NCBI RefSeq assembly: GCF_900182955.1
Contig: NZ_FXUL01000001.1
Coordinates: 310,001-374,000 of the forward strand
Reading direction: 5' to 3'
DNA from: Noviherbaspirillum suwonense
GTDB lineage: Bacteria; Pseudomonadota; Gammaproteobacteria; Burkholderiales; Burkholderiaceae_D
Length of the DNA: 64,000 bases
In this document: one piece after another, positions 1 through 9,958 of the stretch
How the letters are laid out: every line of letters begins with the position of its first letter
Position numbering within the stretch: position 1 is the stretch's first letter
Program-made: the position numbers and the translations under genes
Notes under the pieces: generated by a model
The model's input: the letters and a program-made list of their open reading frames with translations, nothing else
Told to the model about the DNA's origin: nothing
The model's database searches: none

Positions 1-2081
1 ACATCAGCGAGGTGATCGGCGGCGCGTTGCATGTGCTGCATAACCCGGACGTGACGGTCGACGAGCTCATCGAGCTCATCCCGGCGCCCGATTTCCCGAC
101 CGGCGGCATCATTTACGGCATTTCCGGCGTGCGCGACGGTTACCGTACCGGCCGCGGCCGCGTCGTCATGCGCGCGAAGACGCACTTCGAGGAATTCGGC
201 AAGGAACACCGGACCGCGATCATCGTCGACGAACTGCCTTACCAGGTAAACAAGAAGTCTCTGCTCGAGCGTATCGCCGAACTGGTGCGCGACAAGAAGC
301 TCGAAGGCATTTCCGACATCCGCGACGAGTCCGACAAGTCGGGCATGCGCGTGGTGATCGAGTTGAAGCGCGGCGAAGTGGCCGAGGTGGTGCTCAACAA
401 CCTGTACAAGCAGACCCAGCTGCAGGATACCTTCGGCATGAACATGGTGGCGCTGGTCGACGGCCAGCCCAAGCTGCTGAACCTGAAGCAGATGCTGGAG
501 TGCTTCCTGTCGCATCGCCGCGAAGTGGTGACGCGGCGCACCGTGTTCGAACTGCGCAAGGCGCGCGAGCGCGGCCATTTGCTGGAAGGCCTGGCCGTTG
601 CGCTGGCCAATATCGACGATTTCATCGACATCATCAAGGCGGCGCCGACGCCGCCGGTGGCCAAGACCGAGCTGATGGCCCGGTCGTGGGATTCGTCGGT
701 CGTGCGCGAGATGCTGGCGCGCACCGGCGAAAACAATGTCGGCGGTATCGAGGCATTCCGCCCGGCCAACCTGCCGCGCCATTACGGGCTGCAGCCGGAC
801 GGCATGTACAAGCTGTCCGACGACCAGACCCAGGAAATCCTGCAGATGCGCCTGCAGCGCCTGACCGGCCTGGAGCAGGACAAGATCGTCAACGAGTACC
901 GCGAAGTGATGGAAACCATCGCCAACCTGCTCGACATCCTGTCGCGCCCGGAGCGCGTGACGGCCATCATCACCGATGAGCTCAATGCGGCGATGAACGA
1001 GTACGGCGGTCCCAAGGACGAGCGTCGTTCCACCATCGAGAATAATGCGACCGACCTCGGCACCGAAGACCTGATCACCCCGCAGGACATGGTCGTGACG
1101 CTGTCGCATACCGGCTATATGAAGTCGCAGCCGGTTTCCGAATACCGGGCGCAAAAGCGCGGCGGACGCGGCAAGCAGGCAATGGCGACCAAGGAAGACG
1201 ACTGGATCGACCAGCTCTTCATCGCCAATACGCATGACTATATATTGTGCTTCTCCAACCGCGGCCGGCTGTACTGGCTGAAGGTCTGGGAAGTGCCGCA
1301 GGGTTCGCGCAACTCGCGCGGCCGCCCGATCGTCAACATGTTCCCGCTGCAGGATGGCGAGAAGATCACCGTGGTGCTGCCGCTATCCGGCGAAAACCGC
1401 ACGTTCCCGGAAGACCATTACATCTTCATGGCGACCAGCCTGGGCACCGTGAAGAAGACGCCGCTGTCGGATTTCAGCAATCCGCGCAAGGCCGGCATTA
1501 TCGCGGTCGACCTCGACGAGGGCGACTTCCTGATCGGCGCCGCGCTGACCGACGGCCAGCATGACGTGATGCTGTTCTCCGACTCCGGCAAGGCGGTGCG
1601 CTTCGACGAAAACGATGTGCGCCCGATGGGCCGCACCGCGCGCGGCGTGCGCGGCATGAACCTCGAGGAAGGCCAGCAGGTCATCGCGCTCCTGGTGGCG
1701 GAAAACGAGCAGCAGTCGGTGCTGACCGCGACCGAAAACGGCTACGGCAAGCGCACGCCGATCACCGAGTACACCCGGCACGGCCGCGGCACCAAGGGCA
1801 TGATCGCGATCCAGACCAGCGAGCGCAACGGCAAGGTCGTGGCGGCCACGCTGGTCGAGCCAAACGATGAAATCCTGCTCATCACCACCGGCGGCGTGCT
1901 GATCCGCACCCGTGTCGCGGAAATCCGCGAGATGGGCCGGGCAACCCAGGGCGTGACGCTGATCGCCGTGGAAGACGGCACGCATCTGTCGGGGCTGCAG
2001 CGCATCGTCGAATCCGACGTCGCCGAGGCGGACGAGGACGACAACGAGGCGCCGGAAGTTCCGGCGGCGGAAAGCGAGTGA
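1..2081 (+). CDS. gyrA: DNA gyrase subunit A, 5' truncated by window edge
   Basis: This is the C-terminal ~690 residues of GyrA, the breakage-reunion subunit of gyrase, which introduces negative supercoils as an A2B2 tetramer. The reading frame is open from base 3, so the N-terminal part with the catalytic tyrosine and the quinolone-resistance region lies upstream of the window. Visible are the tower/coiled-coil part of the topoisomerase core (about residues 1-340 of the fragment), then the beta-pinwheel DNA-wrapping domain. The wrapping domain carries the GyrA box QKRGGRG near bases 1153-1173, which separates GyrA from ParC. The tail is very acidic (EADEDDNEAPE), as usual for GyrA. The fragment fits a full protein of roughly 870-890 residues. 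pheA follows 50 bases later; serC, which lies here in many relatives, is absent. Confidence 0.97.
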   Translation, partial: ISEVIGGALHVLHNPDVTVDELIELIPAPDFPTGGIIYGISGVRDGYRTGRGRVVMRAKTHFEEFGKEHRTAIIVDELPYQVNKKSLLERIAELVRDKKLEGISDIRDESDKSGMRVVIELKRGEVAEVVLNNLYKQTQLQDTFGMNMVALVDGQPKLLNLKQMLECFLSHRREVVTRRTVFELRKARERGHLLEGLAVALANIDDFIDIIKAAPTPPVAKTELMARSWDSSVVREMLARTGENNVGGIEAFRPANLPRHYGLQPDGMYKLSDDQTQEILQMRLQRLTGLEQDKIVNEYREVMETIANLLDILSRPERVTAIITDELNAAMNEYGGPKDERRSTIENNATDLGTEDLITPQDMVVTLSHTGYMKSQPVSEYRAQKRGGRGKQAMATKEDDWIDQLFIANTHDYILCFSNRGRLYWLKVWEVPQGSRNSRGRPIVNMFPLQDGEKITVVLPLSGENRTFPEDHYIFMATSLGTVKKTPLSDFSNPRKAGIIAVDLDEGDFLIGAALTDGQHDVMLFSDSGKAVRFDENDVRPMGRTARGVRGMNLEEGQQVIALLVAENEQQSVLTATENGYGKRTPITEYTRHGRGTKGMIAIQTSERNGKVVAATLVEPNDEILLITTGGVLIRTRVAEIREMGRATQGVTLIAVEDGTHLSGLQRIVESDVAEADEDDNEAPEVPAAESE

Positions 2082-2131
2082 TGCGGGCGGGGCCGACGGC
2101 CTCGCATACCTGGCGCGAATGCGAGTAGACC

Positions 2132-3205
2132 ATGAGTGATGAAAAATTGACGCCGTTGCGGGCGCGAATAGACGCGATCGACGCGCAGATCCTGGCGCTG
2201 TTGGGCGAGCGGGCCGGCGTGGCGCAGGAAGTCGGCCACATCAAGGCCGAGACCAATGCGCCGGTGTTCCGGCCGGAGCGCGAGATGCAGGTCCTGCGCA
2301 ATGTCGCCGAGCGCAATCCCGGCCCATTGGCCGACGGCGACGTGCAGACCATCTTCCGCGAAATCATGTCGGCCTGCCGCGCGCTTGAAAAGCGCGTGAC
2401 CGTCGCTTACCTGGGGCCGGTCGGCACCTTCAGCGAGCAGGCGGTGTACCAGCAGTTCGGCCACGCGGTGGACGGCATGCCGTGCGCGTCGATCGACGAG
2501 GTGTTTCGCGCGGCCGAAGCCGGCACCGCCGACTTCGGCGTCGTGCCGGTGGAGAATTCCACCGAGGGCGCGATCAACCGCACCCTCGACCTGCTGCTGC
2601 AGACGCCGCTGACCATCAGCGGCGAGGTGTCGCTGCCGGTGCATCACAGCCTGATGACGGCCAGCGGCACGATGGCCGGCGTCGAACGCATCTGCGCGCA
2701 TCCGCAGGCGCTGGCCCAATGCCAGGCCTGGCTGAACCAGCACTATCCGGCAGTGGCCCGGCAGCCGGTGTCGTCCAACGGCGAAGCCGCGCGGATGGCG
2801 GCCGAAGACGGCACGGTCGCGGCCATTGCCGGCGAGATCGCCGGCGAAAAGCATGGCCTGCAGGTGGTCAGCGCGCATATCCAGGACGATCCGCACAACC
2901 GCACCCGCTTCGCGGTGATCGGGCGGCTGCGCACGTCGCCCAGCGGCCACGACCACACGTCGCTGGTGCTGTCGGTCGCCAACAAGGCCGGCGCCGTCTA
3001 CAACCTGCTGGCGCCGCTGGCCAAGCACGGCGTGTCGATGACGCGCTTCGAGTCGCGGCCAGCCCGGATGGGCACGTGGGAATATTATTTCTACGTCGAT
3101 GTCGAAGGCCACTCGGACGACGAGCGCATGGCCCGCGCCCTGGTCGAGCTGAAAGAAAACGCCGCATTTTTCAAGGTGCTGGGCTCCTATCCCTGCAGCT
3201 TGTAA
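2132..3205 (+). CDS. pheA: Bifunctional chorismate mutase / prephenate dehydratase (P-protein)
   Basis: This cytoplasmic enzyme converts chorismate to prephenate and then to phenylpyruvate, committing carbon to phenylalanine. Residues ~1-90 are an AroQ-type chorismate mutase (LTPLRARIDAIDAQIL, with FRPEREMQVL further on). Residues ~92-270 are the prephenate dehydratase domain (YLGPVGTFSEQA and the VVPVENSTEGAI motif). The C-terminal ~80 residues are an ACT regulatory domain with the ESRP motif that binds phenylalanine for feedback inhibition. The length of 357 residues is typical. It is the first gene of the aromatic run pheA-hisC-tyrA-aroA, followed by hisC after 66 bases. Confidence 0.96.
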   Translation: MSDEKLTPLRARIDAIDAQILALLGERAGVAQEVGHIKAETNAPVFRPEREMQVLRNVAERNPGPLADGDVQTIFREIMSACRALEKRVTVAYLGPVGTFSEQAVYQQFGHAVDGMPCASIDEVFRAAEAGTADFGVVPVENSTEGAINRTLDLLLQTPLTISGEVSLPVHHSLMTASGTMAGVERICAHPQALAQCQAWLNQHYPAVARQPVSSNGEAARMAAEDGTVAAIAGEIAGEKHGLQVVSAHIQDDPHNRTRFAVIGRLRTSPSGHDHTSLVLSVANKAGAVYNLLAPLAKHGVSMTRFESRPARMGTWEYYFYVDVEGHSDDERMARALVELKENAAFFKVLGSYPCSL

Positions 3206-3271
3206 CGGGGTGCGGCGCCGGTCTCCGGGCCGGCGCCCGCCGCTTTTCAATTACAGAATGTCACCATCATC

Positions 3272-4381
3272 ATGCCGATAGAATTTGGACCAGAATATGT
3301 GCGGCGCCTTGCGCCCTACCAGGCAGGCAAGCCCATCTCCGAAGTGGCGCGCGAGTTCGGCCTGGATGAAGCCGGCATCGTCAAGCTGGCGTCGAATGAA
3401 AACCCGCTGGGCATGCCGGAGTCGGCGCGCAAGGCCATGCTGGCCGCGGTGTCGGACATCGGCCGTTATCCGGATGCAAACGGTTTCGTGCTGAAGAAGG
3501 CAATCAGCGCCAAGTACGACGTACCGGAAGACTGGATCACGCTGGGCAACGGCAGCAACGACATCCTGGAGCTGGCCGCGCATGCGTTCGTCCAGCCGCA
3601 CGAGTCGGTCGTCTATTCGGAGTATTCGTTTGCGGTGTATGCGCTGGCGACCCAGGGCGTCGGCGCCCGCGCCATCGTGGTGCCGTCGGTGCATTACGGC
3701 CATGATCTCGGCGCGATGGCGCGGGCCATCGAGTCCGACACGCGGCTGATCTTCATTGCCAACCCGAACAACCCGACCGGCACGTTCGTGCCCGCCGCCG
3801 AGATCGAGAAATTCCTGGTGGCCGTGCCGCCGGAAGTGGTGGTGGTGCTCGACGAGGCGTACAACGAATACCTGGCGCCGCAGCTGCAGTACGAATCGGT
3901 CGCCTGGGTGCGCCAGTATCCGAACCTGCTGGTGTCGCGCACGATGTCCAAGGCCTACGGCCTCGCCGGCCTGCGCGTCGGCTTCGCGATCGCCCAGCCC
4001 GGGCTGACCGACCTGCTCAACCGTATCCGCCAGCCGTTCAACGTCAACAGCCTGGCGCAGGCTGCCGCGGTAGCGGCGCTGAACGACAAGCAGTTCCTGC
4101 ATGAAAGCGCGCAGATGAATGCGGCCGGTTATGTGCAGCTGACCGAGGCGTTCGACGCGATGGGCATCGAATACGTGCCGTCCTTCGGCAACTTCGTGCT
4201 GATGAGGGCGGGCAATGACGACGCCGCCGGCAGCCGGGTCAATCTGGCGCTGCTGAAGCTGGGCGTGATCGTGCGGCCGGTCAGCAATTATGGCCTGCCG
4301 CAATGGCTGCGCATCTCGATCGGCCTGCCCGAAGAAAACACCGCGTTCCTCAATGCATTGAAAAAGGCGCTGGCCGAGTGA
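3272..4381 (+). CDS. hisC: Histidinol-phosphate aminotransferase
   Basis: A PLP-dependent class I/II aminotransferase of 369 residues. HisC transaminates imidazole acetol phosphate to histidinol phosphate. Copies placed between pheA and tyrA, as here, probably also serve phenylalanine and tyrosine synthesis. The N-terminal substrate lid (LAPYQAGKPI), the ASNENPLG motif, the NPNNPTGT loop, the VVLDEAYNEY strand and the PLP lysine in SRTMSKAYGLAGLRVG are all present. The stop codon abuts tyrA, and the next gene's possible GTG start at 4378 overlaps it, so the two are probably translationally linked. The biochemical call is firm at family level; the exact in vivo substrate is inferred from context. 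Confidence 0.92.
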   Translation: MPIEFGPEYVRRLAPYQAGKPISEVAREFGLDEAGIVKLASNENPLGMPESARKAMLAAVSDIGRYPDANGFVLKKAISAKYDVPEDWITLGNGSNDILELAAHAFVQPHESVVYSEYSFAVYALATQGVGARAIVVPSVHYGHDLGAMARAIESDTRLIFIANPNNPTGTFVPAAEIEKFLVAVPPEVVVVLDEAYNEYLAPQLQYESVAWVRQYPNLLVSRTMSKAYGLAGLRVGFAIAQPGLTDLLNRIRQPFNVNSLAQAAAVAALNDKQFLHESAQMNAAGYVQLTEAFDAMGIEYVPSFGNFVLMRAGNDDAAGSRVNLALLKLGVIVRPVSNYGLPQWLRISIGLPEENTAFLNALKKALAE

Positions 4382-4410
4382 CCGGCGCGCAGCGGGAAGC
4401 GGCGGAGCCC

Positions 4411-5310
4411 ATGTTCCGGAAGATCGCCATCTTCGGCGTCGGCCTGATCGGCGGATCGTTCGCGCTGGCCCTGAAGAAGGCCGGCGCGGTCGCGCACATC
4501 GTCGGCGTCGGGCGCAGCCTGCGCTCGCTCGAACGGGCGGCCGAACTGGGCATCATCGACACGTTCTCGACGTCGCCGGCGGACGCCGTGGCAGGCGCCG
4601 ACCTGGTGCTGATCGCCGCGCCGGTTGCGCAGACCGGCGCCATCCTGGCCGCGATACGGCCGCACCTGCAGCCGGGCACCGTCGTCACCGACGCCGGCAG
4701 CACCAAGACCGACGTCGTGGCTGCCGCCCGCGCCGCGCTGGGCGACAAGATTGCCTGCTTCGTGCCCGGCCATCCGATCGCGGGCCGCGAGCAGAACGGT
4801 CCGGACGCCGCGCTGGTGGAGCTGTATGTCGGCAAGAAAGTCGTGCTTGCCGCGCTGCCCGAGAACGACCCGGCGGACGTCGAGCGCGTGGCGCAGGCCT
4901 GGCGCCTGTGCGGCGCCGTCATCCACGCATTGAGCGCGGAAGAGCATGACAAGGTCTTCGCCGCGGTCAGCCACCTGCCGCACCTGCTGGCCTATGCGCT
5001 GGTGGACGACATTGCGCGCAAGCCGCATGCGGACCTGCTGTTCCAGTACGCGGCCAGCGGCTTTCGCGACTTCACGCGGATCGCCGGCTCGTCGCCCGAG
5101 ATGTGGCGCGACATCACGCTGGCCAACCAGCCCGCGATGCTGGCCGAACTCGACGCCTATCTCGTCCAGCTGGGACAGCTGCGGACCCTGCTGGCAAACC
5201 GGGATGGCGCGGCGATCGAGGCGGTGTATGCGAATGCGCAGCAGGCGCGGCATGAATGGATCAGCACCATCGAAGCGGCGGAAAAGCAATCAAGACAAGG
5301 CGGTGACTGA
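4411..5310 (+). CDS. tyrA: Prephenate dehydrogenase (tyrosine branch)
   Basis: NAD(P)-dependent oxidative decarboxylation of prephenate to 4-hydroxyphenylpyruvate, the tyrosine branch point. The N-terminus is a Rossmann fold starting at the first strand ([16 protein letters not shown], GxGxxG). The catalytic histidine region [11 protein letters not shown] is intact and is followed by the all-helical dimerisation domain. ATG 4411 is preferred because a GGAG lies just upstream and the protein then begins directly at the first beta strand (299 residues). A GTG at 4378 overlapping the hisC stop would add 11 residues. The stop overlaps the aroA start by one base (TGATG). No ACT or chorismate mutase domain is attached. 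Confidence 0.94.
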   Translation: MFRKIAIFGVGLIGGSFALALKKAGAVAHIVGVGRSLRSLERAAELGIIDTFSTSPADAVAGADLVLIAAPVAQTGAILAAIRPHLQPGTVVTDAGSTKTDVVAAARAALGDKIACFVPGHPIAGREQNGPDAALVELYVGKKVVLAALPENDPADVERVAQAWRLCGAVIHALSAEEHDKVFAAVSHLPHLLAYALVDDIARKPHADLLFQYAASGFRDFTRIAGSSPEMWRDITLANQPAMLAELDAYLVQLGQLRTLLANRDGAAIEAVYANAQQARHEWISTIEAAEKQSRQGGD

Positions 5311-6635
5311 TGAAGCGCTATCCCCATTCCCTGGACCTGCAGCCCGCGATCCGCGCCGTCGGCACGGTCAGGCTGCCCGGCTCGAAAAGCATATCCAACC
5401 GCACGCTGCTGCTGGCCGCGCTGGCGGAAGGCACGACCGAGATCCGCGAACTGCTGGCGTCCGACGACACCCACGTGATGCTGATGGCGCTGCAGAAGCT
5501 GGGCGTGCGCTGGGAGCAGGCGGGCGTCAGCCAGGATTACACCGTGCATGGCGTCGGCGGCGCGTTTCCGACGCACCAGGCCGACCTGTTCATGGGCAAT
5601 GCGGGCACCGCGATCCGGCCGCTGACTGCGGCGCTTGCCGTCACCGGCGGCGACTACACGCTGCATGGCGTGGCGCGCATGCATGAGCGGCCGATCGGCG
5701 ACCTGGTCGATGCGCTCAACGCAGTCGGCGCGCGCATCGCCTATACCGGCGAAGTCGGCTATCCGCCGCTGCACATCCAGCGCGGCCATATCCATGCGCA
5801 CCGGATGGCGGTGCGCGGCAATGTGTCCAGCCAATTCCTGACCGCGCTGCTGATGGCCGCGCCGCTGATGGCGCGCGACCAGGCAATCACCATCGACGTC
5901 GTCGGCGAGCTCATTTCCAAGCCCTATATCGAGATCACGCTGAACCTGATGCGCCGCTTCGGCGTGGAAGTGCAGCGCGACGACTGGCGGTCCTTCACCA
6001 TCGCCGCCGGCGAACGCTACACCAGCCCGGGCGCCATCCATGTCGAAGGCGATGCGTCGTCGGCCTCGTACTTCCTCGCGGCCGGCGCCATTGCCGGCGG
6101 GCCGGTGCGGGTCGAAGGTGTGGGCCGCGACAGCATCCAGGGCGACCTGCGGTTCGTCGAGGCGCTGGAGCAGATGGGCGCGCAGGTCACCATGGGCGAG
6201 AACTGGGTCGAAGCCGCGTCGAGCGGCGTGCTGAAGGCGATCGACGCCGACTTCAACCATATTCCCGACGCGGCGATGACGATTGCCGTCGCCGCGCTGT
6301 TCGCCGACGGCCCGTCGACGCTGCGCAACATCGGCAGCTGGCGCGTCAAGGAAACCGACCGGCTGAGCGCGATGGCAACCGAGCTGCGCAAGCTCGGCGC
6401 CACGGTCGAGGAGGGCGCCGACAGCCTGCGCATCACGCCGCCGGCGGAAATCCTGCCGGCCGCGATCGACACCTATGACGACCACCGGATCGCGATGTGC
6501 TTCTCGCTGGCCTCGCTGACCGGCGCCGCCCGGCCCGGCGCCCGGATCCGGATCAACGACCCGAAGTGCGTCGCCAAGACCTTTCCCGATTACTTCGAGG
6601 CATTTGCCTCGATCACCAAAGACGAGTTGTTTTAA
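5310..6635 (+). CDS. aroA: 3-phosphoshikimate 1-carboxyvinyltransferase (EPSP synthase)
   Basis: Transfers enolpyruvate from PEP to shikimate-3-phosphate, the sixth shikimate-pathway step. The 441-residue protein shows the substrate-binding [18 protein letters not shown] motif near the N-terminus, the [14 protein letters not shown] loop (the glyphosate/PEP region) near residue 95, and the C-terminal [15 protein letters not shown] and WRVKETDRL segments. It has the two-domain inside-out alpha/beta architecture and the length of class I enzymes. It overlaps tyrA by one base upstream and cmk by one base downstream (TAATG), so the tyrA-aroA-cmk stretch is translationally coupled. Confidence 0.97.
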   Translation: MKRYPHSLDLQPAIRAVGTVRLPGSKSISNRTLLLAALAEGTTEIRELLASDDTHVMLMALQKLGVRWEQAGVSQDYTVHGVGGAFPTHQADLFMGNAGTAIRPLTAALAVTGGDYTLHGVARMHERPIGDLVDALNAVGARIAYTGEVGYPPLHIQRGHIHAHRMAVRGNVSSQFLTALLMAAPLMARDQAITIDVVGELISKPYIEITLNLMRRFGVEVQRDDWRSFTIAAGERYTSPGAIHVEGDASSASYFLAAGAIAGGPVRVEGVGRDSIQGDLRFVEALEQMGAQVTMGENWVEAASSGVLKAIDADFNHIPDAAMTIAVAALFADGPSTLRNIGSWRVKETDRLSAMATELRKLGATVEEGADSLRITPPAEILPAAIDTYDDHRIAMCFSLASLTGAARPGARIRINDPKCVAKTFPDYFEAFASITKDELF

Positions 6636-7321
6636 TGACCGGCACGCCGATCCCCGTTATCGCCATCGATGGACCCACGGCTTCCGGCAAGGGCACCGTT
6701 GCCCACCGGGTAGCCGACCGCCTCGGTTTCCACTATCTCGATTCCGGCGCGCTGTACCGGCTGACCGCGCTTGTGGCGCTGCGGCATGAAACCTCGCTGA
6801 AGGACGAACATGCGCTGGCCAAGCTGGCGGCCGGGCTGCCGTGCTCGTTCGTCGGCGAACACATTTACCTGGGCAAGGAAGATGTCAGCCAGGCCATCCG
6901 CAGGGAGGAAGTGGGCAATACCGCGTCGCGCATCGCGGTGCTGCCCGCCGTGCGCCACGCGCTGGTCGGCCTGCAGCTGGGCTTTCGCAAGCCGCCCGGA
7001 CTGGTGGCCGATGGACGCGACATGGGCACCGTCATATTTCCGCATGCACAACTCAAGGTTTTCCTGACCGCAAGCGTTGCGGCGCGTGCGGAAAGGCGAT
7101 ATAAGCAATTGATTGAAAAAGGCTTTGCTGCTAACATGGCCGACCTTCTTCAAGATTTGACTGAACGTGACGCGCGCGACGCCAACCGTTCGATAGCACC
7201 TCTCAAGCCTGCCGAAGGGGCATACCTGCTGGATACTTCCGACATGAACGCCGACGAGGCAGTCAGTCAGGTCCTCAACTGGTACGCCGCAGTGAGGAAA
7301 CGACATGACGCCGGCGGTTGA
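6635..7321 (+). CDS. cmk: (d)CMP kinase
   Basis: Phosphorylates CMP and dCMP to the diphosphates in pyrimidine salvage and nucleotide supply. The P-loop is visible at the N-terminus ([15 protein letters not shown]), followed by the LDSGALYR substrate segment. Further on come the [13 protein letters not shown] motif and the ERRYKQL lid region. At 228 residues it is the usual bacterial length. The ATG at 6635 overlaps the aroA stop by one base. It precedes rpsA, an arrangement conserved in many proteobacteria. Confidence 0.95.
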   Translation: MTGTPIPVIAIDGPTASGKGTVAHRVADRLGFHYLDSGALYRLTALVALRHETSLKDEHALAKLAAGLPCSFVGEHIYLGKEDVSQAIRREEVGNTASRIAVLPAVRHALVGLQLGFRKPPGLVADGRDMGTVIFPHAQLKVFLTASVAARAERRYKQLIEKGFAANMADLLQDLTERDARDANRSIAPLKPAEGAYLLDTSDMNADEAVSQVLNWYAAVRKRHDAGG

Positions 7322-7368
7322 AAACACTGTTCCCGACGCCATTTAGGAAGTTCCTGCAGTACCTGGTG

Positions 7369-7394
7369 CCGCGCGCATGCAAAGTGCAGCGCGG
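7369..7394 (+). promoter_or_regulatory. Hairpin in the cmk-rpsA leader
   Basis: An inverted repeat pairs CCGCGC (7369-7374) with GCGCGG (7389-7394), with an inner GCA/TGC pairing. It lies in the 138-base leader before rpsA. The rpsA start has no recognisable Shine-Dalgarno sequence; the bases before it are CCCCAATCAAATCT. Structured leaders without a Shine-Dalgarno are known for rpsA in gammaproteobacteria, where S1 represses its own translation. That role here is inference. Confidence 0.4.
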
Positions 7395-7459
7395 CGTTGA
7401 AAAACCTTAACCCAGATGTCTCGCATTTCGCGTTTCACTGGCTAACCCCAATCAAATCT

Positions 7460-9178
7460 ATGTCTACAGTATTAATGTCACCTGCGTCCGGCAATTCTGG
7501 TGCAGATAGCTTTGCAGCTCTGTTCGAGGAATCGCTGTCGCGTCAGGACATGCGCTCTGGTGAAGTGATTTCGGCTGAAGTCGTCCGTCTCGACCACAAT
7601 TTCGTGATCGTCAACGCCGGCCTGAAGTCCGAAGCATTCATCCCCATCGAAGAATTCAAGAATGACAACGGTGAGCTGGAAGTCAATGTCGGCGACTTCA
7701 TCTCCGTTGCCATCGAGTCCCTGGAAAACGGTTTCGGCGACACCATCCTGTCGCGTGACAAGGCCAAGCGCCTGGCATCCTGGCTGTCGCTGGAAAAAGC
7801 GATGGAATCCGGCGAGATCGTCACCGGCACCGTCAACGGCAAGGTCAAGGGCGGCCTGACCGTCCTGACCAACGGCATCCGCGCATTCCTGCCGGGTTCG
7901 CTGGTCGACACCCGTCCGGTCAAGGACACCACGCCGTTCGAAGGCAAGACCCTGGAATTCAAGGTCATCAAGCTCGATCGCAAGCGCAACAACGTGGTGC
8001 TGTCGCGCCGCGCTGTCATCGAAGCATCGATGGGCGAAGAGCGTCAGAAGCTGATGGAAACCCTGAAGGAAGGCACCGTCGTCACCGGTATCGTCAAGAA
8101 CATCACCGACTACGGCGCATTCGTCGACCTCGGCGGCATCGACGGCCTGCTGCACATCACCGACCTGGCATGGCGTCGTGTGCGTCATCCGTCGGAAGTG
8201 CTGTCGGTCGGCCAGGAAATCACGGCCAAGGTCCTCAAGTACGATCAGGAAAAGAACCGCGTCTCGCTGGGCGTCAAGCAGCTGGGCGACGATCCTTGGA
8301 CCGGTCTGTCACGTCGTTACCCGCAAGGCACCCGCCTGTTCGGCAAGGTCACCAACCTGACCGACTACGGCGCATTCGTCGAAGTCGAGCAGGGCATCGA
8401 AGGCCTGGTCCACGTTTCCGAAATGGACTGGACCAACAAGAACGTGGCACCGAACAAGGTTGTCCAGCTGGGCGACGAAGTCGAAGTCATGGTCCTGGAA
8501 ATCGACGAAGAGCGTCGCCGTATCAGCCTGGGCATGAAGCAGTGCAAGCCGAACCCATGGGACGACTTTGCCATCACCCACAAGAAGGGTGACCGCGTCA
8601 GCGGCGCGATCAAGTCGATCACCGACTTCGGCGTGTTCATCGGCCTGCCTGGCAACATCGACGGCCTGGTGCACCTGTCCGACCTGTCCTGGACCGAGAG
8701 CGGCGAAGAAGCCGTGCGCCGGTTCAAGAAGGGCGACGAACTGGAAGCTGTCGTGCTGGCAATCGATGTGGAGCGCGAGCGCGTTTCGCTGGGCGTCAAG
8801 CAACTCGAAGGCGATCCGTTCAACAACTTCGCTGCAATGAACGACAAGGGTTCCATCGTTCACGGCACCGTGAAGTCGGTCGAGCCTAAGGGCGCCGTGA
8901 TCCAGCTGTCCGAAGAAGTCGAAGGCTATCTGCGTGCATCCGAAATCTCCCGCGACCGCGTGGAAGATGCCGGTACCCACCTGAAAGTCGGCGACAAGGT
9001 CGAGGCCCTGGTCATCAATATCGATCGCAAGTCGCGCAGCATCCAGCTGTCGATCAAGGCGAAAGATAATGCAGAGACCCAGGAAGTCATGCAGAAGATG
9101 TCGGTTGATTCCAACACCGTTTCGGGCACCACCAGCCTGGGCGCGTTGCTGAAAGCAAAGCTCGACAACAAAAACTAA
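7460..9178 (+). CDS. rpsA: 30S ribosomal protein S1
   Basis: The large RNA-binding ribosomal protein that helps the 30S subunit dock and unfold mRNA. About six S1-type OB-fold repeats run through the 572 residues. Repeats 3 and 4 are recognisable by the repeated TDYGAFV(D/E) motif, and the others by [20 protein letters not shown] and similar. The ATG at 7460 is chosen because the characteristic betaproteobacterial N-terminus ([20 protein letters not shown]) follows about 15 residues later. The longer frame from 7397 adds untypical residues. Codon use is more biased than in its neighbours, as expected for a highly expressed gene. ihfB starts 12 bases downstream. Confidence 0.97.
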   Translation: MSTVLMSPASGNSGADSFAALFEESLSRQDMRSGEVISAEVVRLDHNFVIVNAGLKSEAFIPIEEFKNDNGELEVNVGDFISVAIESLENGFGDTILSRDKAKRLASWLSLEKAMESGEIVTGTVNGKVKGGLTVLTNGIRAFLPGSLVDTRPVKDTTPFEGKTLEFKVIKLDRKRNNVVLSRRAVIEASMGEERQKLMETLKEGTVVTGIVKNITDYGAFVDLGGIDGLLHITDLAWRRVRHPSEVLSVGQEITAKVLKYDQEKNRVSLGVKQLGDDPWTGLSRRYPQGTRLFGKVTNLTDYGAFVEVEQGIEGLVHVSEMDWTNKNVAPNKVVQLGDEVEVMVLEIDEERRRISLGMKQCKPNPWDDFAITHKKGDRVSGAIKSITDFGVFIGLPGNIDGLVHLSDLSWTESGEEAVRRFKKGDELEAVVLAIDVERERVSLGVKQLEGDPFNNFAAMNDKGSIVHGTVKSVEPKGAVIQLSEEVEGYLRASEISRDRVEDAGTHLKVGDKVEALVINIDRKSRSIQLSIKAKDNAETQEVMQKMSVDSNTVSGTTSLGALLKAKLDNKN

Positions 9179-9190
9179 GGTCGCGTCTCA

Positions 9191-9496
9191 ATGACTAAGT
9201 CGGAACTGATTGCCCGTCTGGCCGAACGCTATCCGCAGCTTGTCGCAAAAGATGCGGATTACGTGGTGAAAACCCTGCTCGATGCGATGTCCGATGCACT
9301 GGCCACCGGCCAGCGCATCGAAATACGGGGATTTGGCAGCTTTGCGCTGAATATCCGGCCGCCTCGCACCGGTCGTAATCCGAAATCGGGCGACAAGGTG
9401 ATGGTTCCCGAAAAGCGGGTGCCGCATTTCAAGCCCGGCAAGGAATTGCGGGAGCGGGTCGACGCGATGGTTGGGCAGCCGATCAAGGAAGACTGA
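9191..9496 (+). CDS. ihfB: Integration host factor subunit beta
   Basis: A DNA-bending HU/IHF-family protein of 101 residues, forming a heterodimer with IhfA. IHF shapes promoters, including those needing sigma54, which matters for the sigma54 promoter at ~50.4 kb. The start [12 protein letters not shown], the beta-arm segment [12 protein letters not shown] and the DNA-contacting [12 protein letters not shown] proline loop are clear. The rpsA-ihfB linkage is conserved across proteobacteria. A strong intrinsic terminator follows. Confidence 0.96.
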   Translation: MTKSELIARLAERYPQLVAKDADYVVKTLLDAMSDALATGQRIEIRGFGSFALNIRPPRTGRNPKSGDKVMVPEKRVPHFKPGKELRERVDAMVGQPIKED

Positions 9497-9516
9497 GTCA
9501 TTGTTGCACTACCTAC

Positions 9517-9548
9517 AAAACGGCATTCTCGGATGCCGTTTTTTTTCG
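9517..9548 (+). terminator. Rho-independent terminator after ihfB
   Basis: AAAACGGCAT (9517-9526) pairs with ATGCCGTTTT (9533-9542) across a six-base loop and is followed by a T run to 9546. It closes the rpsA-ihfB unit, so lapA probably has its own promoter in 9547-9594. Confidence 0.9.
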
Positions 9549-9594
9549 CGTACAATTTCGGCTGTTTTGGCCCGGATGACAAGGAATACCGGAC

Positions 9595-9900
9595 ATGAAA
9601 TTTTTATCCCGCATCATTGGCATTGTCCTGTTCATCCTGTTCTTTGGTTTCGCTCTGAAAAATACCCAGGAAGTGGCGCTGCGCTTTTTTCTGGGATACG
9701 AGATCCACGCACCGCTGGTGCTGATGCTGCTCGGCTTCTTTGCCAGCGGCGCGATCCTTGGCGTGCTGGCGATGACGCCGACCGTGGTGCGCTACCGGCG
9801 CAGCAGCGAACGCCAGAAAATCGCCATGTCGACAGCGCAGGCGGGAAGCAGGCCGCTAGACGCGGACAGCGCGCAGCCGCCCCAGCCTGGCGCTTACTGA
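9595..9900 (+). CDS. lapA: LapA-family inner-membrane protein
   Basis: A small (101-residue) inner-membrane protein of the lipopolysaccharide assembly protein A (DUF1049) family. It has two hydrophobic segments (about residues 5-22 and 41-62), the family motif FALKNTQEVALRFF between them, and a short polar C-terminal tail. LapA partners LapB in controlling LpxC stability and LPS assembly in E. coli, and lapB follows 58 bases later. A compact inverted repeat (9917-9933) sits in the gap between the two genes. Confidence 0.88.
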   Translation: MKFLSRIIGIVLFILFFGFALKNTQEVALRFFLGYEIHAPLVLMLLGFFASGAILGVLAMTPTVVRYRRSSERQKIAMSTAQAGSRPLDADSAQPPQPGAY

Positions 9901-9958
9901 ATGCCGTCCCTGAACAGGCGGCGCTGCGCCGCCGCACAATAACAACACAAGAATCCGC

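Noticed and set aside
1742-3250. 500-residue leftward frame across the gyrA end and pheA
   Set aside because: It is His/Arg/Gln-rich antisense shadow of conserved genes, with no recognisable domain.
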